DNA from: Rhodanobacteraceae bacterium
Lineage (GTDB): Bacteria; Pseudomonadota; Gammaproteobacteria; Xanthomonadales; Rhodanobacteraceae
NCBI GenBank assembly: GCA_025924775.1
Contig: JAICHS010000125.1
Span: 1-6,775 of the forward strand
Direction: 5' to 3'
DNA: 6,775 bases
Position numbers and translations under genes: made by a program. The notes beneath the pieces were generated by a model. It saw nothing but the letters and a program-made list of their open reading frames with translations, did no database searches and was not told the DNA's origin. Shown here piece after piece: positions 4,405-6,775 of the stretch (positions are counted from its first letter, which is position 1; each line of letters opens with the position of its first letter).

Positions 4405-5244
4405 TCAGAACCGCCCAGCCTGGTAGTCCTGCATCGCCTGCACGATCTGTTCGGGCGTGTTCATCACGAACGGCCCATAGCGCGCGACAGTCTCGTTGAG
4501 CGGCCGGCCGGCGACCAGCAGCACGCGCGCGGCCTTGGCATCGGCGGTCGCCGCCAGTTCCACCACGTCGCCCTTCGACAGCACGCCCAGTTCGCGCAGG
4601 CCCAGCACTTCCGCGCCGACCTGCACCGCATCGCCCTCGAACACGTACGCGAACGCACTGTGGCCTTCCGGCAACGGCACCGACAATTTCGCGCCGGGTT
4701 CCAGCGCGATATCGAGGTACACCGGATCGATCGCGATGCCGTCCACGGGCCCGCGCGTGCCGAACACTGCACCCGCCACCACCCGCACCTTCACGCCCGG
4801 CGCGGGCTCGACCGCGGGGATCTTGTCCGGCGCGATGTCCTGGTAGCGCGGCTGGCTCATCTTGTCCTTGGCGGCAAGATTCACCCACAGCTGGAAGCCG
4901 CGCATCAGGCCGTGTTCCTGCTCGGGCATCTCCGAATGCACGATGCCGCGGCCCGCGGTCATCCACTGCACGCTGCCCGATTCCAGCAACCCGGAATTGC
5001 CGTGGTTGTCGCGGTGGCGCATGCGTCCATCCAGCATGTAGGTGACGGTTTCGAAACCACGGTGCGGGTGGTCGGGAAAGCCCGCGATGTAGTCGGTGGC
5101 CGCGTCCGAACCGAACTCGTCCAGCAGCAGAAACGGATCCAGCGAATCCAGCGTGGGCTGTCCGATCACGCGGGTCAGCTTGACGCCGGCGCCATCGGAC
5201 GTCGGCATGCCGCGCACGCGGCGGGTGATGGTGCGAGTGGTCAT
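4405..5244 (-). CDS. Pirin family protein (bicupin)
   Basis: This 279-residue cytoplasmic protein has the length and two-cupin plan of pirins. The N-terminal cupin has the signature FPDHPHRGFETVTYMLDG and GIVHSEMP. His59, His61, His103 and Glu105 correspond to the four metal ligands of human pirin (His56, His58, His101, Glu103), so an Fe-type metal site should be intact. The second cupin occupies about residues 160-260. Characterised members include quercetinase-like dioxygenases and redox-linked regulators; the substrate cannot be told from sequence. The start at 5244 is chosen because AGGAGG lies five bases upstream and the following MTTRTITRRVRG is a typical pirin N-terminus. An upstream in-frame start would add about 40 residues of non-pirin sequence. 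It lies 156 bases downstream of the YecA-like gene on the same strand. Confidence 0.93.
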   Translation of the reverse strand: MTTRTITRRVRGMPTSDGAGVKLTRVIGQPTLDSLDPFLLLDEFGSDAATDYIAGFPDHPHRGFETVTYMLDGRMRHRDNHGNSGLLESGSVQWMTAGRGIVHSEMPEQEHGLMRGFQLWVNLAAKDKMSQPRYQDIAPDKIPAVEPAPGVKVRVVAGAVFGTRGPVDGIAIDPVYLDIALEPGAKLSVPLPEGHSAFAYVFEGDAVQVGAEVLGLRELGVLSKGDVVELAATADAKAARVLLVAGRPLNETVARYGPFVMNTPEQIVQAMQDYQAGRF

Positions 5245-5249
5245 GGCAG

Positions 5250-5255
5250 CCTCCT
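5250..5255 (-). promoter_or_regulatory. Strong ribosome binding site of the pirin gene
   Basis: AGGAGG on the - strand, five bases before ATG at 5244. It settles the start against the longer open frame that begins near 5364. Confidence 0.85.
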
Positions 5256-5315
5256 CGGGCTCTCGAATCCACCCAAGATGCGCCTTTCCAGCCACAAAAC
5301 CAATGCCCCGCGCGT

Positions 5316-5328
5316 GAACGCAGCGTTC
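5316..5328. repeat. Inverted repeat GAACGC-A-GCGTTC upstream of the pirin gene
   Basis: A perfect 6-bp inverted repeat with one central base, 72-84 bases upstream of the pirin start. Position and symmetry suit a regulator site. The same GAACGC/GCGTTC half-sites recur in the hairpin at 5379-5398. Confidence 0.5.
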
Positions 5329-5378
5329 GCCGGGCGCGACGCGGAAACATCCCAAGCGACGCAATCGCGTGCCGAAGC

Positions 5379-5398
5379 CGCGTTCAGCGGTGAACGCG
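5379..5398 (-). repeat. Hairpin directly after the YecA-like gene
   Basis: CGCGTTCA/TGAACGCG form a perfect 8-bp stem (5379-5386 with 5391-5398) with a 4-base loop, starting two bases after the stop codon. There is no U-run, so it may cause attenuation or protect the 3' end of the upstream message rather than end transcription. Confidence 0.6.
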
Positions 5399-5400
5399 AA

Positions 5401-6081
5401 TCAATGCACCCAACGCCCGCCACGACGCGCCGGCAAGCTGCCGAACGCGTTGGAGGACGCGCCCCCGCCCGCGGTGCGCTCACGCTCCGTCGGCGGACGC
5501 ACCCGCCAGTAGTGCGCGACCGCCTCGACCACGTCGGGGATCTGCGCCAGGCAGGCCTCGTACTCATCGCCTTCCAGCTTGGCGATCGGCACGTCGGCGG
5601 CCAGCACGCCATCGTCCACCGCCAGCGCCATGATCGGGCTCAGCATTTCCAGCAGCTCGCCGTCCTCGGCGAGACGCGATTCCCAGATCGCCGCACGCAG
5701 ATCGATGCCGCGACTGAAGCCCTCGCACCAGCCAGCGGCGCTCAAGTCGTTGGACGCGCGCGGCTCCTGCGCGACCTCGCCCAGCACCGGCTCGTACACT
5801 TCGCCGTCCAGCTCGGCGGGTATCGAATCGTTGAGCTTGGCCAGCAACTCCAGCACCGTCGCGCCCTGCTCGGGATTCTCGAACGGCGCGTGCAACACCT
5901 CGGGCAGCCACTCTTCGGGCAAGGCCGGGTCGGGGCCGATCGCCAGCGCAGTCAGCATGCCGTGCACCCCGTCCAGCAACAGGGTTTCGTCGGAATCCTC
6001 GGCGTGCCCACGCAAATAATGGTCGAGGACTTCGAGCTCGGCGTCGTCGATGATTTCGCGGATGGCGGGCAACTCGTCCAT
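5401..6081 (-). CDS. YecA-like UPF0149 family protein without the C-terminal zinc motif
   Basis: This 226-residue acidic, helical, soluble protein has an N-terminal part that aligns with E. coli YecA. AELEVLDHYL is followed by LLLDGVHGMLTAL (residues 34-46, compare DVAELDGLLTAV), then PEEWLP (residues 55-60). A central WCEGFSRGI (residues 118-126) matches the conserved WCFGYMRG block, and HYWR near the end also fits. E. coli YecA ends in a SEC-C type Cys/His zinc motif. Here that is absent and replaced by a short basic Gly/Arg tail ending GGRWVH. The molecular role is not established; SEC-C proteins contact SecA or ribosomes, but this tail lacks that module. ATG at 6081 is preferred; TTG at 6117 would overlap the upstream gene. 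The ATG lies 25 bases after exonuclease III, so co-transcription is likely. Confidence 0.82.
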   Translation of the reverse strand: MDELPAIREIIDDAELEVLDHYLRGHAEDSDETLLLDGVHGMLTALAIGPDPALPEEWLPEVLHAPFENPEQGATVLELLAKLNDSIPAELDGEVYEPVLGEVAQEPRASNDLSAAGWCEGFSRGIDLRAAIWESRLAEDGELLEMLSPIMALAVDDGVLAADVPIAKLEGDEYEACLAQIPDVVEAVAHYWRVRPPTERERTAGGGASSNAFGSLPARRGGRWVH

Positions 6082-6083
6082 GG

Positions 6084-6097
6084 CCCGAATAATCGGG
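6084..6097 (-). repeat. Small hairpin immediately before the YecA-like start codon
   Basis: CCCGA/TCGGG (6084-6088 with 6093-6097) form a 5-bp stem with the loop TTAT on the - strand, ending two bases from the ATG. No clear Shine-Dalgarno sequence is visible in the 25-base gap, so this structure sits where one should be. Confidence 0.45.
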
Positions 6098-6106
6098 GTG
6101 CACCGC

Positions 6107-6775
6107 TCAGTTCGCAAGTTCCAGCAGCACCGGCGCGTGGTCCGACGGACGCTCCCAGGTGCGCGGCGTGCGGTCGATCGCGGCCGCGGCCATCTGCGTG
6201 CGCAGCGCCGCGCTGGCCAGGATCAGGTCGATGCGCAGCCCCAGGTCGCGCCGGAACGCAGCCTGCCGGTAATCCCACCAGCTGTAGTGGCCGGCGTCCT
6301 CCACGAAGGCGCGGAAGGAATCCATGAAGCCGAGATCCAGGATGCCGCGCAGCGCGGCGCGCTCGGCATCCGAGCACAGGATCTGTCCACGCCACGCCTC
6401 GGGGTCATGCACGTCGCGGTCGTCCGGCGCGATGTTGAAGTCGCCCAGCACGACCACCTTGTCATGGCGTTGCAGCTCGGCACGCAAATACGCGGTGACG
6501 GCGGCCAGCCACTCGAGCTTCCATGCGTACTTCTCGCTGCCGACGCTCTGGCCGTTCACCACGTACAGGTCGATGATGCGCACACCGGCCACCGTCGCGG
6601 CCAGCACCCGCTTTTGCGGATCGTCGAAACCGGGCACGCCCGCAACCACGTCTTCCAGCGGCGCGCGTGCAAGGATCGCGACGCCGTTGTAGGTCTTCTG
6701 GCCGGAATACGCGACGTGGTAGCCGAGCGCCTCGATCGCCGCGCGCGGAAACTTGTCGTCCGCAAGCTTGGTTTC
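6107..6775 (-). CDS. xthA: Exodeoxyribonuclease III (XthA family), 5' end cut off by the window
   Basis: The visible 222 residues are the C-terminal part of a DNase I-fold AP endonuclease/3'-5' exonuclease that repairs abasic and oxidised DNA ends. The reading frame is open to the window edge, where it starts with ETK, the motif carrying the catalytic metal-binding Glu (Glu34 in E. coli ExoIII). About 30-35 N-terminal residues are therefore missing. Other active-site motifs, in partial-protein numbering, are LYVVNGQSVGSEKY (Tyr71, equivalent to Tyr109), LGDFNIAP (Asp112, Asn114), LRIDLIL (Asp183) and the terminal SDHAPV (Asp212, His213). WWDYR at 167-170 is also typical. All catalytic residues in view are intact. 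An internal ATG at 6649 is not the real start because it would lose the ETK motif. Confidence 0.95.
   Translation of the reverse strand, partial: ETKLADDKFPRAAIEALGYHVAYSGQKTYNGVAILARAPLEDVVAGVPGFDDPQKRVLAATVAGVRIIDLYVVNGQSVGSEKYAWKLEWLAAVTAYLRAELQRHDKVVVLGDFNIAPDDRDVHDPEAWRGQILCSDAERAALRGILDLGFMDSFRAFVEDAGHYSWWDYRQAAFRRDLGLRIDLILASAALRTQMAAAAIDRTPRTWERPSDHAPVLLELAN

Noticed and set aside
4156..6327. 723-codon open frame on the + strand across the pirin and YecA-like genes
   Set aside because: It runs antisense through two well supported genes and reads as His/Arg/Gln-rich sequence. Its first 80 codons cover non-coding sequence with no RBS or recognisable domain.
1..6775. CRISPR array, tRNA, rRNA, transposase or phage genes
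   Set aside because: No regularly spaced repeats, tRNA-like cloverleaf, rRNA segment, transposase or integrase motif was seen on either strand.

Overview
The window is GC-rich (about 65% G+C by eye). Its gene content fits a gammaproteobacterium of the Xanthomonadales/Lysobacterales type (Rhodanobacter/Dyella-like): PhoB/PhoR proteins that align with the E. coli pair, a phasin_2-type protein, a YecA-like protein, exonuclease III and pirin. The order assignment is inferred from protein flavour and codon use, not from a search.

Left part (1-1211, + strand): a leader with the hallmarks of a yybP-ykoY manganese riboswitch, followed by a GTG-started cation/Ca2+ exchanger-family membrane protein. 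The pairing suggests that this exchanger handles Mn2+.

Centre left (1320-3115, - strand): phoB-phoR, translationally coupled by a 4-base overlap. phoB is preceded by an almost perfect Pho box (two CTGTCA(T/C) repeats, 4-base spacer) and a -10-like hexamer, so the pair should be autoregulated by phosphate starvation. PhoR has PAS, HisKA and HATPase_c regions but starts after the point where the usual membrane anchor would be.

Centre (3116-3845): a divergent intergenic region with a roughly 70-base stretch of about 19% G+C, then a phasin gene with its own promoter, a TGC-N3-GCA element overlapping the -35 box, a good RBS and a strong intrinsic terminator. The 10-mer GTTGCAATGC occurs both in the phasin promoter and just upstream of phoB. 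This could tie polyester-granule control to the phosphate regulon.

Region 3846-4404 holds no gene I can support but has several strong inverted repeats and one AT-richer patch. Right part (4405-6775, - strand): exonuclease III (5' end cut by the window edge), a YecA-like protein 25 bases downstream, then a pirin-family protein. The first two probably share a transcript. The pirin gene may be part of it or have its own promoter in the 156-base gap, which carries two related GAACGC/GCGTTC inverted repeats.
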